Made by a program: the position numbers and the translations under genes
Notes under the pieces: generated by a model
The model's input: only the letters and a program-made list of their open reading frames with translations
Told to the model about the DNA's origin: nothing
Database searches by the model: none
Source: Phyllobacteriaceae bacterium
Lineage (GTDB): Bacteria; Pseudomonadota; Alphaproteobacteria; Rhizobiales; Rhizobiaceae
Assembly (NCBI GenBank): GCA_002708825.1
Contig: PAPF01000006.1
Span: 1 to 38,972, forward strand
Direction: 5' to 3'
Length of the DNA: 38,972 nucleotides
Shown here: piece after piece, positions 22,649 to 30,520 of the stretch
Layout: the number at the start of each line of letters is the position of its first letter
Position numbering within the stretch: the first letter of the stretch is position 1

Positions 22649-22968
22649 CCCTCTCTCTTTCGTTGTTTATAGTTCTGCCAGCGGCCTTGAGCCTCTTCGA
22701 TGTCCTTTTGCTGGCGTCTTTTGGTGCCGCCTGCAAGAAGGATAATCAGCTCGTTGCCGTCCCGCCCAAAATAGATCCGATAACCCGGACCCCAATTGAT
22801 GCGGTACTCCAGAACGCCTGCGCCTACGGTTTTGATCTGGGCGAGATTGCCTTGTTCAATCCGGGCGAGAGCGACTGTGACTTTGGCGGCCGCCTGAGAA
22901 TCCAGAGTCCCAAACCAGTCCGCAAACGGGCTTTGTCCGTCGGGGGCAAGGAACTCTACTATTCTCAT
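22645..22968 (-). CDS. HigB/RelE-like toxin (Gp49 family)
   Basis: A 107-residue toxin of the RelE superfamily (FADWFGTLDSQAAAKVTVAL, LEYRINWGPGYRIYFGRDG, LIILLAGGTKRRQQKDIEEA). GYRIYF followed by LLxGGxKxxQxxDI is the signature of the Gp49/HigB group, most of which cleave mRNA at the ribosome. It is transcribed before its antitoxin with a 4-bp overlap. Upstream, TACCAT is repeated at 22980 and 22992 next to an AT-rich TATATAAG -10-like sequence, a likely autoregulated promoter. Confidence 0.92.
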   Translation of the reverse strand: MRIVEFLAPDGQSPFADWFGTLDSQAAAKVTVALARIEQGNLAQIKTVGAGVLEYRINWGPGYRIYFGRDGNELIILLAGGTKRRQQKDIEEAQGRWQNYKQRKREG

Positions 22969-23114
22969 CTCTTATATAGTACCATATGTGTTACCATAAA
23001 AGCAAGTAGGATTTATTTCCTGACATGGGCGGCGAGGGCGCGCCAGCATCCGAGCCGCGCGATGAGGCCGAGCCATCCTCACGACGGCGCTATGAGAAGC
23101 GCGTTCGGACAGCT

Positions 23115-23378
23115 CTAGGCGGCGTGCAACGCGTACCCCCGCTTGGCTTTGGCCTCCATCCAATCCCGGAGCGCATCAAGGGCAACGCCTTCGGACGGGA
23201 AATGCTCGATCCGGCTGGAACCGTAGGTGCCTATGCGGCCCCAACGCCGGACAAGGCTGCATCCGCCGAAGAGGTCGGGTACGACCTGAAGGGCGTAAAA
23301 CCGGCGCATATTCTCGGCCGGTCGAACCTTGGTGAGATAGGCGGACGTCGGGAAAAGCTCCATATCGAAGCATACCAT
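23115..23378 (-). CDS. WGR-domain protein
   Basis: An 87-residue protein that is essentially one WGR domain: RFYALQVVPDLFGGCSLVRR, then WGRIGTYGSSRIEHFP, then helix ALDALRDWMEAKAKRGY. WGR domains bind nucleic acids in PARPs; stand-alone versions are common on alphaproteobacterial plasmids, with no established role. ATG 23363 is an alternative start. It follows an orphan methyltransferase on the same strand after 70 bp. On the left, 22969-23114 has only the higBA promoter and a short open stretch I cannot assign. Confidence 0.88.
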   Translation of the reverse strand: MVCFDMELFPTSAYLTKVRPAENMRRFYALQVVPDLFGGCSLVRRWGRIGTYGSSRIEHFPSEGVALDALRDWMEAKAKRGYALHAA

Positions 23379-23448
23379 GAATCGCGCCGTATGAAGAGCC
23401 TAAACATATGAAAAATCGCCCTTATCGGACGATAGGACGCGAAGCCCG

Positions 23449-24153
23449 TTAGAGGGGCTTCGCGTGATCTGCCATCCGTCGGCTGGCGGTTTCATGGTGA
23501 TCGGCACTAAGCTCGATGCCAATCCAGCTGCGGCCCGCTTGCGCCGCTGCGGCCAGCGTCGAGCCGGAACCGCAAAAGGGATCGAGCACCACACCTTCGG
23601 TGGGGCAAAGCGTCTCGATGAGGCGCTTGAGCGGTGCGACCGGCTTTTGCGTCGGGTGGAGCCTGTTGCCGGTGAATTGCCAGCCCTGCACATCGGGCAG
23701 GGCCTTGGCAGGCAGAGGCGGCTCACCCTTGGCGAGAACGAAGGCCGCTTCATGCTGACGGGCGAAGTAGCTTTGCGACGAGGCGTAGGTTTTCACGAAA
23801 ACCACATGGGCAACCGGCCGGAACCCGGCCGCGCGCCAGCTGGCCATGAACCGGTCAATGACGTGGAAGCCGTAGAAACTTATGCAAAGGCTGTCGGGTT
23901 TGAGAACCCGGTAGGCCTCTTGGAAGGCGGGGGCTAGCCAGCGGTCGTTGTTGTCGTTGGCCACGGTTCGGCCCTGCCGGTCGCGGTAGCGGCAGATATA
24001 GGGCGGATCGGTGAGGATCATGTCCACGCTGCTGTCGGGCATTTGGGCCATGACGTCGATGCAATCGCCGTGATGGATGACGTTCCGGAGGGGCGTCGTG
24101 GGAGCCAAGACCGGGATGGAACCCAGTCTTTGGCGAGGCGTAAAGTGGCTCAT
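23449..24153 (-). CDS. Orphan DNA methyltransferase, beta-class amino-methyltransferase
   Basis: A 234-residue N6-adenine or N4-cytosine methyltransferase. The catalytic motif DPPY (49-52) precedes the AdoMet motif FCGSGST (193-199), the beta-class order shared by CcrM- and DpnA-like enzymes. No restriction gene is adjacent, so it probably protects the plasmid or affects gene expression. The protein is short and lacks a C-terminal extension. It overlaps the small upstream gene (ATGA) in a three-gene operon that reads away from the hairpin-rich region. Confidence 0.93.
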   Translation of the reverse strand: MSHFTPRQRLGSIPVLAPTTPLRNVIHHGDCIDVMAQMPDSSVDMILTDPPYICRYRDRQGRTVANDNNDRWLAPAFQEAYRVLKPDSLCISFYGFHVIDRFMASWRAAGFRPVAHVVFVKTYASSQSYFARQHEAAFVLAKGEPPLPAKALPDVQGWQFTGNRLHPTQKPVAPLKRLIETLCPTEGVVLDPFCGSGSTLAAAAQAGRSWIGIELSADHHETASRRMADHAKPL

Positions 24154-24335
24154 GCGTTTTCCTCCGCGTCGATATCAATGATGAGTTCGCTATCGGATCG
24201 GAACGCGGCATGACCGTACCGGTCGTAGAGGTATTCCGCGATTTCGATAGCGATTTCGGGGGTAGTGGCCTCGATCACGATATCCATGGAGCGTCCGGTC
24301 ATGAGCGCCACCCGGTAGGCGGTGCGGGGCTTCAT
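24150..24335 (-). CDS. Small hypothetical protein in the methyltransferase operon, 61 aa
   Basis: A 61-residue acidic protein (MDIVIEATTPEIAIEIAEYL, then SELIIDIDAEENA). It overlaps its upstream neighbour and the methyltransferase, both through ATGA-type junctions, so the three are surely co-transcribed and translationally coupled. It looks like a small ferredoxin-like alpha/beta fold. I recognise no family. Confidence 0.7.
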   Translation of the reverse strand: MKPRTAYRVALMTGRSMDIVIEATTPEIAIEIAEYLYDRYGHAAFRSDSELIIDIDAEENA

Positions 24336-24541
24336 TGCCCCGCACTTTCGCTGTCGGCTTTGCTCTTGCGATCGCGGATGACCAGTCGGCCGCTGACCGG
24401 GATGGCTTTGAGCTGCACATTGGCACCGTGTCCGTCCTCGTGTTTCCAGAGGGCGCCGATTTCGGTCCAGATGGCTTTGTCTCCGTCACCTTCCACCATG
24501 AAGACGCTCGCGGTGGGTCGGTTGTTCTTTTGGTTTGACAT
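24332..24541 (-). CDS. Small conserved plasmid protein (DUF736-like pattern), 69 aa
   Basis: I start this at ATG 24541 (MSNQKNNRPTASVFMVEGDG); an open frame continues upstream but runs into hairpin-rich DNA with poor coding character. The core IWTEIGALWKHEDGHGANVQ, followed by LKAIPVSGRLVIRDR, resembles the small single-domain proteins common on mobile elements, in which a tryptophan, a D/EG turn and a GR-V/L-IR ending recur. A molecular role is not known to me. It is the first gene of the methyltransferase operon. Confidence 0.65.
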   Translation of the reverse strand: MSNQKNNRPTASVFMVEGDGDKAIWTEIGALWKHEDGHGANVQLKAIPVSGRLVIRDRKSKADSESAGQ

Positions 24542-24616
24542 GATGTTGTCTTTCCTTGGTTTCCACCGGCCACGCCCATCGCGGCCGGTCGCTGCCCGGC
24601 TGGCGTCAGGGGAATT

Positions 24617-25282
24617 GAGCGCGGGCGCAATGGAGGGTCCGACCGAGGGGTTCCCGCTTGCGGGAAACGGTTGGATGCCTTGCGCCCGTGCGCCACTGAC
24701 GCAGACAAGGCGACCCCCACAGGCCGTGTGGGGCGGGGATTGGATGACCAAGAGGGAAGAGGGCTTCTGCCAAACCGGAACGAGATGTGCCCACCCTGTC
24801 TTTCGGTGGTCTGGGACTGACTGAGCCAATCAAGGGAGAAACATTCCAGCCGCATGAGGGAACGGGGCGGAACGCGCTCCCAAATAGTGCTGTAGTGACG
24901 TTCCGGGCCTCGGCCGATGCCGCTCAATGCGGCGTAAGGGCGACAAAGGCGAGGGGGCGAGGGGGGAGTGCAAGCGTCCCCGGATCGGCCGGGGTGAAGG
25001 GGCGGGCCTGAAGGCCCCTTCCGGGGAGGGTATGGGAGGCCGCCGACAGGTCTCCCGATGCCGCGCGACTGTGGCGCGGCACACACACGGCGGAGGGGTC
25101 GCCGTGTCACTGTCCGAGACAATCGGATAGTGACACGGCAGGAAACAGCCTCAGACGGCTTTTGGCAAAGCCTGCAGCATCTCAACCGGGCTGCGGGCTA
25201 TACGGACGAGCTGGGAAAACGTGTCAGGCGAATTTGCCACCTTGGTCATAAGTGCTGCGTGAGTGCCAGTGAGGGCACTCAC
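24617..25282. other. Hairpin-dense non-coding region upstream of the integrase gene
   Basis: No convincing gene lies between 24542 and 25741, but this part is packed with inverted repeats. A long-range stem GGGCGCAA (24623-24630) / TTGCGCCC (24680-24687) encloses TTCCCGC-TT-GCGGGAA (24651-24666). CCCCACA-GGCCG-TGTGGGG lies at 24715-24733, and GCCGCGC-GACTGTG-GCGCGGC near 25060-25080. Next come ACACGGCG-GAGGGGT-CGCCGTGT (25085-25107), a 16-pair stem 25102-25117/25123-25138 with loop GACAA, GGCTTT-TGGC-AAAGCC near 25157, and GTGAGTGCC-AGTGAG-GGCACTCAC (25259-25282). Two of these share bases and cannot coexist. It may be a large structured RNA, a recombination site or a leader. From 25283 to 25741 I see few hairpins and no clear gene. 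Confidence 0.45.
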
Positions 25283-25364
25283 CGGTTACACGCCGGGCTT
25301 CTTATGAGGCCGCAGAGTGACACCATGCCAAGCGCAGCGACCGTTCCAACGAAGGACACTGACC

Positions 25365-25460
25365 ATGAAAACGACCGCCGAAAGGCTAACCCGGAAGAGC
25401 AAAAACAACAAGGTGCGGGGGAACCGTGCCAGCCAGATACGCGACGACCGGCGACACTAG
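25365..25460 (+). CDS. Possible 31-residue basic peptide
   Basis: ATG 25365 has GAAGGA at ribosome-binding distance and opens a 31-residue frame starting MKTTAERLTRKSKNNKVRGN and ending in TAG at 25460. The peptide is strongly basic. It lies between the hairpin-rich region and the integrase gene, on the same strand as the latter. It could be a leader peptide or chance; nothing else supports it. Confidence 0.25.
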   Translation: MKTTAERLTRKSKNNKVRGNRASQIRDDRRH

Positions 25461-25741
25461 CCGCCGGAAGGACAAGCCAAAGCGCAGGCCCAACGGGAAC
25501 GCGCCCGGCCATCCTGTGAGATGAGCAACGACAAGGAACCGAAACACGAACCACGGCAAGGCTGATGCGACCCGGCCAGCCGTAGAAAGGACGGACAACC
25601 GATTGCAGGCCAGAGAATGGGCCACGGAGTAATTACCCGATGGATTCCGGCCTCTCCCGCACCCGTAAGGGGGCGGACGTGCCTCGGGCTATATGCCCGG
25701 CCACGCGGCCATAAACACTAACCAAACGAAAGACCGAAGGC

Positions 25742-26623
25742 ATGGACGCGCTCGCCTATGATCTGAAGGAGCTGACCACCCGGGCGGGGGACGGCTCCTA
25801 TTCCACCCGTGCCATAAGGCACCGGGGGCTTCAGGCGATCGCGCGTGATCTGCGCGGCATGGGTTTCAAACTGCCGGGGGCGCGCGCCCTGAAGCCCAAG
25901 CATGTGACGGCCCTCCTCGGAAAATGGAAAGAGGAGGGTCTTGGGGACGGGACGTTGAAGAACCGCATGGGATGGCTGAGATGGTGGGCCAGTTCGGTAC
26001 GCAAAAGCTCCATCATGCTCCCCAGCAACGAAGATTACGGCATTGGCCAGCGGGATCGTTTCAAGGGCGACCGCTCCAACCGGCTGGACCGGGAGCGGCT
26101 CGCCAAGGTGCGGGATCCGCTGGTGCGCTATTCCCTCCAGCTGCAAGCCGCTTTTGGCTTGCGCCGGGAGGAGGCGATCAAGTTCCGGGTGGCCTATGCC
26201 GACCGGGGCAACAAGCTGGTGCTCAAGCCATCGTGGACAAAAGGGGGCCGATACCGGGAAATCCCTGTATCGCACCCGAAACAACGGGCCTTGCTCGATG
26301 AGATCCGGGACGCCGTAGGCGACCGGGCGCTCATCCCGGACGGGACGCTCTATAAGGATCAGCTGAGCCGCTACAAACATGAAGTGGCCCAATCCGGCAT
26401 CGGCCGGGGCCACGGGCTGCGCCATGCCTATGCCCAATGGCGGTACAAGGTGCTCACCGGGCGGGATTGCCCGGCGAAAGGCGGGGAGCCCGCCGTTGCC
26501 ATGGGCAGGGAAGAGGCTGAGCGGGACCGCTGGGCGCGGGAAATCATCGCGGAGGAGCTGGGTCACGGCAGGATTGACGTGACGGATGCGTATCTCGGCC
26601 GCAGGACGGGAGGCGCCAAATGA
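25742..26623 (+). CDS. Tyrosine recombinase / phage-type integrase
   Basis: A 293-residue protein with an N-terminal SAM-like DNA-binding domain (KHVTALLGKWKEEGLGDGTL, KNRMGWLRWW) and a complete catalytic set: Arg141 (GLRREEA), a lysine near 167, His224 and Arg227 (HGLRHAY), His275 (LGHGRIDVTDAYLG) and Tyr284. The fold resembles the Phage_int_SAM/Integrase_1 type found on integrative elements and plasmids. It could integrate or resolve DNA; the hairpin-rich region upstream is one candidate site. The ribosome binding site is poor. The next gene overlaps by 4 bp. Confidence 0.9.
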   Translation: MDALAYDLKELTTRAGDGSYSTRAIRHRGLQAIARDLRGMGFKLPGARALKPKHVTALLGKWKEEGLGDGTLKNRMGWLRWWASSVRKSSIMLPSNEDYGIGQRDRFKGDRSNRLDRERLAKVRDPLVRYSLQLQAAFGLRREEAIKFRVAYADRGNKLVLKPSWTKGGRYREIPVSHPKQRALLDEIRDAVGDRALIPDGTLYKDQLSRYKHEVAQSGIGRGHGLRHAYAQWRYKVLTGRDCPAKGGEPAVAMGREEAERDRWAREIIAEELGHGRIDVTDAYLGRRTGGAK

Positions 26624-26946
26624 AGGACACCCGCAAAGCCCTGAAGCCCATGCTTCTGGAGTGGATTGAGAAGGGCCGCGAAGTGGCGGCGGCACCCTTT
26701 GCGCCGGAGGCGCTGCGCAAGGTCATGTCCGAGATGAGCAAACTGGGGTTTTCCGAGCTAAGGATCAGCCCGGCCCTGCCGTTGGATGTACGCAAGACGG
26801 AGACGGCGAAAGCTGGACGGCTTTTCCTCGATCGGGAGGGCATTGAGAACGACTGGGAAACCTCCCAGATGCCGACCGATGAGAAAGGCAATCCCAGCCG
26901 GATGAGCGGCGAGTTCTACGAGCTGGTCATCCGGATCAGATCCTAA
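26620..26946 (+). CDS. Hypothetical protein co-translated with the integrase, 108 aa
   Basis: The ATG overlaps the integrase stop (ATGA). The 108 residues begin MKDTRKALKPMLLEWIEKGR and contain SEMSKLGFSELRISPALPLD and RLFLDREGIENDWETSQMP. It looks helical, with one strand-rich end (GEFYELVIRIRS). I recognise no family. A directionality-factor-like role is conceivable from position only. The region to 27000 contains no other gene. Confidence 0.6.
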   Translation: MKDTRKALKPMLLEWIEKGREVAAAPFAPEALRKVMSEMSKLGFSELRISPALPLDVRKTETAKAGRLFLDREGIENDWETSQMPTDEKGNPSRMSGEFYELVIRIRS

Positions 26947-26999
26947 GGCACGTCAGGCAGCCTCGGGACCCCTTCCATAAGCGGGCGTATCTGTTGTGT

Positions 27000-28484
27000 T
27001 TATCGAAAGATATCCCGGTCGGGGTCGTTGTATCGGTCACGGCCTTTTTCAGGCTCCCGCTCATATTCCGCGTGCGCCTGTTCGAGCCGCTCCCATTCCT
27101 GATCGTAATCCCGAACATCGGACAAGGGCGGCCGGTGCGTGCTTGCCACTTCCTCGCGCCATTCCTCTTCCGTCATGGGGCGCTCGTAGTCCTCAACAGC
27201 GCGATCTTGCGCTTCATCCAGTTCACGCTGGGAAATGGAATTTCCGAGGGGATCAGGGACGGGCTGCATGCGCTCGTCTTCAAGCTCGCGGGCACGCATC
27301 TGGGCTTTGAGCAGGTGGTTTTCCTGCTCAATGGCGCGCATCTCGACGAGCTTTTCTCGAAAGCTTGCCATTTGTTCCGCAATTTCCCGCCAATCCGAAG
27401 GTTCTCCCGGATCGATGCCGTCGCGCCGCATCCGTTCATGCAAGCGTTCTTCAAGAAGCTTCCATTCCTTGATGGTCTGGGCAGCGGTCGGCTCGGTGAT
27501 CGGCCGGAATTTTTCAACAAAGCGTTCGGCAGTTTCGCGGGCTTGTTGAGGGATATCTTGAAGTTTTTGCCGTTCCTGCTCGGCATTCTGGCGGGGCGCT
27601 TCGCGCTCCGGTTCCGACCGGGGTAGCGCGTCTTTTACATCACGCCAGAAGGCCGAGAATTCCTCGCGTTCTTCCCGCGTGAGACCAACCGGAGGATTTT
27701 TCGGGCTGCGTGGTGGCCAATCCGCGCGTTCATAGAGGTTGGGATAGCGTTCCGCGCTTTTGGGGTCGGATATCACCAACCTGTACGCATTGCGGATATC
27801 ATCGGGATTCATGGCGTTCTCCCTCGCTTGGCGGGCCTGTTCGCGGCGTTCCCGTCGCTCCTGACGGTTTGGCCCACGGTGCTGGGAGGGGCGCTGTTCT
27901 ACCCCTCGCGTGGCATGGCTCCGGTGGTCAATTTCAACGGCAGCCCCGACTTTGCCAAGGGCTTCATTGGCGATACCGGCCCAGATTTTCCGGGCATCGG
28001 TGATGAAGGACGGATGATCGGCGGCGCGGAGCTTTGCCCCAAATCCCTCAGCGGACACGGCCCGCGTAGTGAGCAGCATGTGGACATGCGGATTATGCTT
28101 CAGGCCGTCATCATGAATGGCGAAATCCGCCACATAGCCCCGAGCCGCGTAGTGGCTCGCCATGTGGCGGGCGACAGCGACCCATGCCTCCGGGGGGAGT
28201 TCTCTTGGGAGCGAGAATTCGATTTCCTTGGCAAGGCGGGCATCCTTGCGCTTCTCGGAACGTTCCACGGCGTTCCATAGCGTAGCGCGGTCGCGCATCC
28301 ATGCCGGCGCATCGGCCGGCAGGATGATCTCGGCATGAATGACGTCACGGCGGCCGCCAAAGTGGCTTTCCCGTTCCTCAGCTTCATTGGGCAAGACCTC
28401 CCCTGCCCTGTACGCGGCGGCGGCCACGATGCTGCGGCCGTGCCTGCGGCTGATGTTCTTCACATGCAGGTGATAAATCGCCAC
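27000..28484 (-). CDS. MobA/MobL-family (MOBQ) relaxase, backbone 2
   Basis: A second relaxase of 494 residues, starting at GTG 28484 (read as MAIYHLHVKNISRRHGRS). The catalytic Tyr25 lies in AAAAYRAGEV, and the HUH-type motif is HNPHVHMLL (HxH at 133-135). Its C-terminal half is a long charged helical region without a recognisable primase. It is divergent from the second coupling protein, with an IncQ-like oriT between the two genes. An 8-bp palindrome just upstream is a likely operator. It differs clearly in sequence from the first relaxase, so the two are not a recent duplication. Confidence 0.94.
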   Translation of the reverse strand: MAIYHLHVKNISRRHGRSIVAAAAYRAGEVLPNEAEERESHFGGRRDVIHAEIILPADAPAWMRDRATLWNAVERSEKRKDARLAKEIEFSLPRELPPEAWVAVARHMASHYAARGYVADFAIHDDGLKHNPHVHMLLTTRAVSAEGFGAKLRAADHPSFITDARKIWAGIANEALGKVGAAVEIDHRSHATRGVEQRPSQHRGPNRQERRERREQARQARENAMNPDDIRNAYRLVISDPKSAERYPNLYERADWPPRSPKNPPVGLTREEREEFSAFWRDVKDALPRSEPEREAPRQNAEQERQKLQDIPQQARETAERFVEKFRPITEPTAAQTIKEWKLLEERLHERMRRDGIDPGEPSDWREIAEQMASFREKLVEMRAIEQENHLLKAQMRARELEDERMQPVPDPLGNSISQRELDEAQDRAVEDYERPMTEEEWREEVASTHRPPLSDVRDYDQEWERLEQAHAEYEREPEKGRDRYNDPDRDIFR

Positions 28485-28501
28485 GGGAGAACCCCATCCG
28501 A

Positions 28502-28521
28502 AATATGCCGGGAGGCATATT
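28502..28521. promoter_or_regulatory. Palindromic operator candidate upstream of relaxase 2
   Basis: AATATGCC-GGGA-GGCATATT is a perfect 8-bp inverted repeat, 17 bp upstream of the relaxase start codon. Its position fits repression of the relaxase gene or part of its promoter region. The binding protein is unknown. Confidence 0.5.
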
Positions 28522-28586
28522 CAACAAACCTTTCCACAAGCACAACCTGAAATACTTGCGACAAAAGGCGGAGCGGCTTGGGGGTT

Positions 28587-28715
28587 CCAAGGGGGTCTCC
28601 CCTTGGCGCACTTGCCGGTTTTCTCCGTCGCGCTGTGCGCGGCGGTAAGAAAATCGCGCAACGCATCGTCTGTTCCGCCAATGCGTACACATTCGGACGA
28701 TGCGTAAGTGCGCTG
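28587..28715. other. Predicted oriT of backbone 2
   Basis: CGCATCGTC (28662-28670) and GACGATGCG (28696-28704) form a perfect 9-bp inverted repeat. TAAGTGCGCTG (28705-28715) follows immediately, matching the IncQ nic sequence TAAGTGCGCCCT except near its end. This is the RSF1010 layout of hairpin then nic, lying between a MOBQ relaxase and a coupling protein. A further inverted repeat, CCAAGGGG-GTCT-CCCCTTGG (28587-28606), lies upstream. The nick should fall within or just after GTGCG. Confidence 0.75.
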
Positions 28716-28786
28716 TTATGACTGGCTTTTTACTGATTGTCTTCTTGCGTTTCCGGTGCATAGTTCCCTCCCCGGAGGGGACGGAT

Positions 28787-30520
28787 ATGGGGAACGACTT
28801 CGATATCTTCGGGGATGCCAAAAAGACTTTTGGCACCTTCTCACAGGCTGCAAAAATCGGTTGGAAGCTCGGGCGGAGCTGGAGTGCCTCTCGGGTTCGC
28901 AAGGATATTGAGGCTACGCTGGGCGCTGAGGTGGCGGATGCGGTCGTGCAGGCCATCAAGTCCGGCCGCGACCCGGGACCGATCATCGAGCGGGCGAAGA
29001 GGGAGAAGGCCGAACGGGAGGAGCGGGAGCGGCTTCTTGCCAATCCCCCTCCCCTCTACGGATCGGCCCGCTGGGCGTATCCGGAGGATATTCTGGAGAA
29101 CCTCAAGGGGCGGGAAGCCTTCGATAACCCCTCCTCCATCCTGCTTGGTGCCTATGAGGCTGATCCCGGCCGCGCTGCGCCGGGTTTCATCCATTGGGAT
29201 CGGGATGGTCATCTTCTGACGCTGGCGCCCTCCCGGCAGGGCAAGGCGGTTACAACGATTGTGCCAAACCTCCTGCGCTACCGGGGAAGCGCCGTTGTGC
29301 TCGACCCGAAGGGCGAGCTTTACGAGATGACCTCCAAGTGGCGGGCTGAGAATGTTGGCCCAGTCTATCGCATAGCGCCCTTCGATACGGATGATCCGAC
29401 GAAGGCGGGATGGGTTTCCCATGGGTTCAATCCCCTTGCCTGCATCCGTTCCCAGAGCGAGGCGCGGCTCCTTGCGGAAATGCTGTTTCCGCGTGATCCG
29501 AATGCATCCGAATTCTTCTCCGATGACGCGGCCACGTTTCTCACCGGCTTGATCCTGTTTGTTCTTGCCAAAGCGCCGCCTGCCAAACGCAATCTCGCGA
29601 CGATCATTGAATACGCGCTCCACCCTCTGCCCAAGTTCAAGCTCACGCTGGAGCACATGGCCAAGTCGGGCATTCCCTCGGTGGAACGTGCAGCGGATGC
29701 GGTTCTGGGCAAAAACGCGGAACGGGGCCTGCCCACCTTCCGCGATACCCTGAATTCCAAGCTGGCGCTTTGGGGCGACCCGGCGCTGATGGAGACGCTC
29801 CGGCGGAGTGATGTTGACTTTGCCTCGCTCAAAGACCGACCGGCGACGGTCTATGTGGATATCCCGTTCAAGCTGATTTCACCGTATGCCCCGTGGCTGC
29901 GCGTCCTGTTCAAGACGGCGCTCGATGAAATGACGCTGACCCGGCACAAGCCGAAAATCCCCACCCTGTTCGTCCTTGATGAATTTCTGGCACTGGGGCC
30001 GTTTCCGGAATTCCGGGATGCGATCCGCACCCATGCGGGATCGGGCGTGCGCCTGTGGTTCTTCCTGCAAGACATGGGCACGCTCGAATACATCTACCCC
30101 AACGGCGGCTGGAAGCCGTTCATGAACTGCGCGGTGCGGCAATTTTTCGGGACGGATGACCCGGATACCGGGGCTTTGATTGGTAAGTATCTGGGCACGA
30201 AGACCGAGGCATTCAAATCCACGAATTCCGGGATGAATGTTTCTGCCCAACAGGGCGATATCCTCGGCGAAGGCGGCGGTGCGGGTGTGAACTTCTCCAG
30301 TGGGGAAAGCGTCCAGTTTGTCGGCCGCCCGCTTCTCAGTCCGGATGAGGTGATGGATCTCCTGAGTGACTGGAAGGGGGACGGCTGGCGCTATGGGATC
30401 GTCCATATGCGCGGCCCGCGTCCGATCAAGGTGCGCCTCACCACATGGGACAAGAGCGCCACATGCGCGAGCCGGATCGGTACCTACGTCCCCTCCCCTG
30501 AAAGCACGGTACAGCCATGA
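28787..30520 (+). CDS. VirD4/TraG-family type IV coupling protein, backbone 2
   Basis: I start at ATG 28787, which is preceded by GGAGG; earlier in-frame starts (28700, 28718) lie in or next to oriT. This gives 577 residues. The Walker A region is APSRQGKAVTTIVPNLL, an unusual GKA where most coupling proteins have GKG or GKS/T, and the Walker B motif is LFVLDEFLALGPF. VVLDPKGELYEMT is typical of TraG. With this start there is no N-terminal membrane segment, unlike the first coupling protein, and a coiled-coil-like region (ERAKREKAEREERERLL) precedes the ATPase core. It overlaps the M48 protease gene by 4 bp and probably works with it at the membrane. Confidence 0.93.
   Translation: MGNDFDIFGDAKKTFGTFSQAAKIGWKLGRSWSASRVRKDIEATLGAEVADAVVQAIKSGRDPGPIIERAKREKAEREERERLLANPPPLYGSARWAYPEDILENLKGREAFDNPSSILLGAYEADPGRAAPGFIHWDRDGHLLTLAPSRQGKAVTTIVPNLLRYRGSAVVLDPKGELYEMTSKWRAENVGPVYRIAPFDTDDPTKAGWVSHGFNPLACIRSQSEARLLAEMLFPRDPNASEFFSDDAATFLTGLILFVLAKAPPAKRNLATIIEYALHPLPKFKLTLEHMAKSGIPSVERAADAVLGKNAERGLPTFRDTLNSKLALWGDPALMETLRRSDVDFASLKDRPATVYVDIPFKLISPYAPWLRVLFKTALDEMTLTRHKPKIPTLFVLDEFLALGPFPEFRDAIRTHAGSGVRLWFFLQDMGTLEYIYPNGGWKPFMNCAVRQFFGTDDPDTGALIGKYLGTKTEAFKSTNSGMNVSAQQGDILGEGGGAGVNFSSGESVQFVGRPLLSPDEVMDLLSDWKGDGWRYGIVHMRGPRPIKVRLTTWDKSATCASRIGTYVPSPESTVQP

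Noticed and set aside
25246-25258. Third oriT: TAAGTGCTGCG near 25250
   Set aside because: The match breaks inside the nic core, the nearby hairpin lies on the wrong side, and no relaxase gene is adjacent.
24830-25519. Long ORFs on both strands in the hairpin-rich region
   Set aside because: They are rich in Arg, Pro and Ser, have no ribosome binding sites and resemble no protein; the open frames follow from high GC content.
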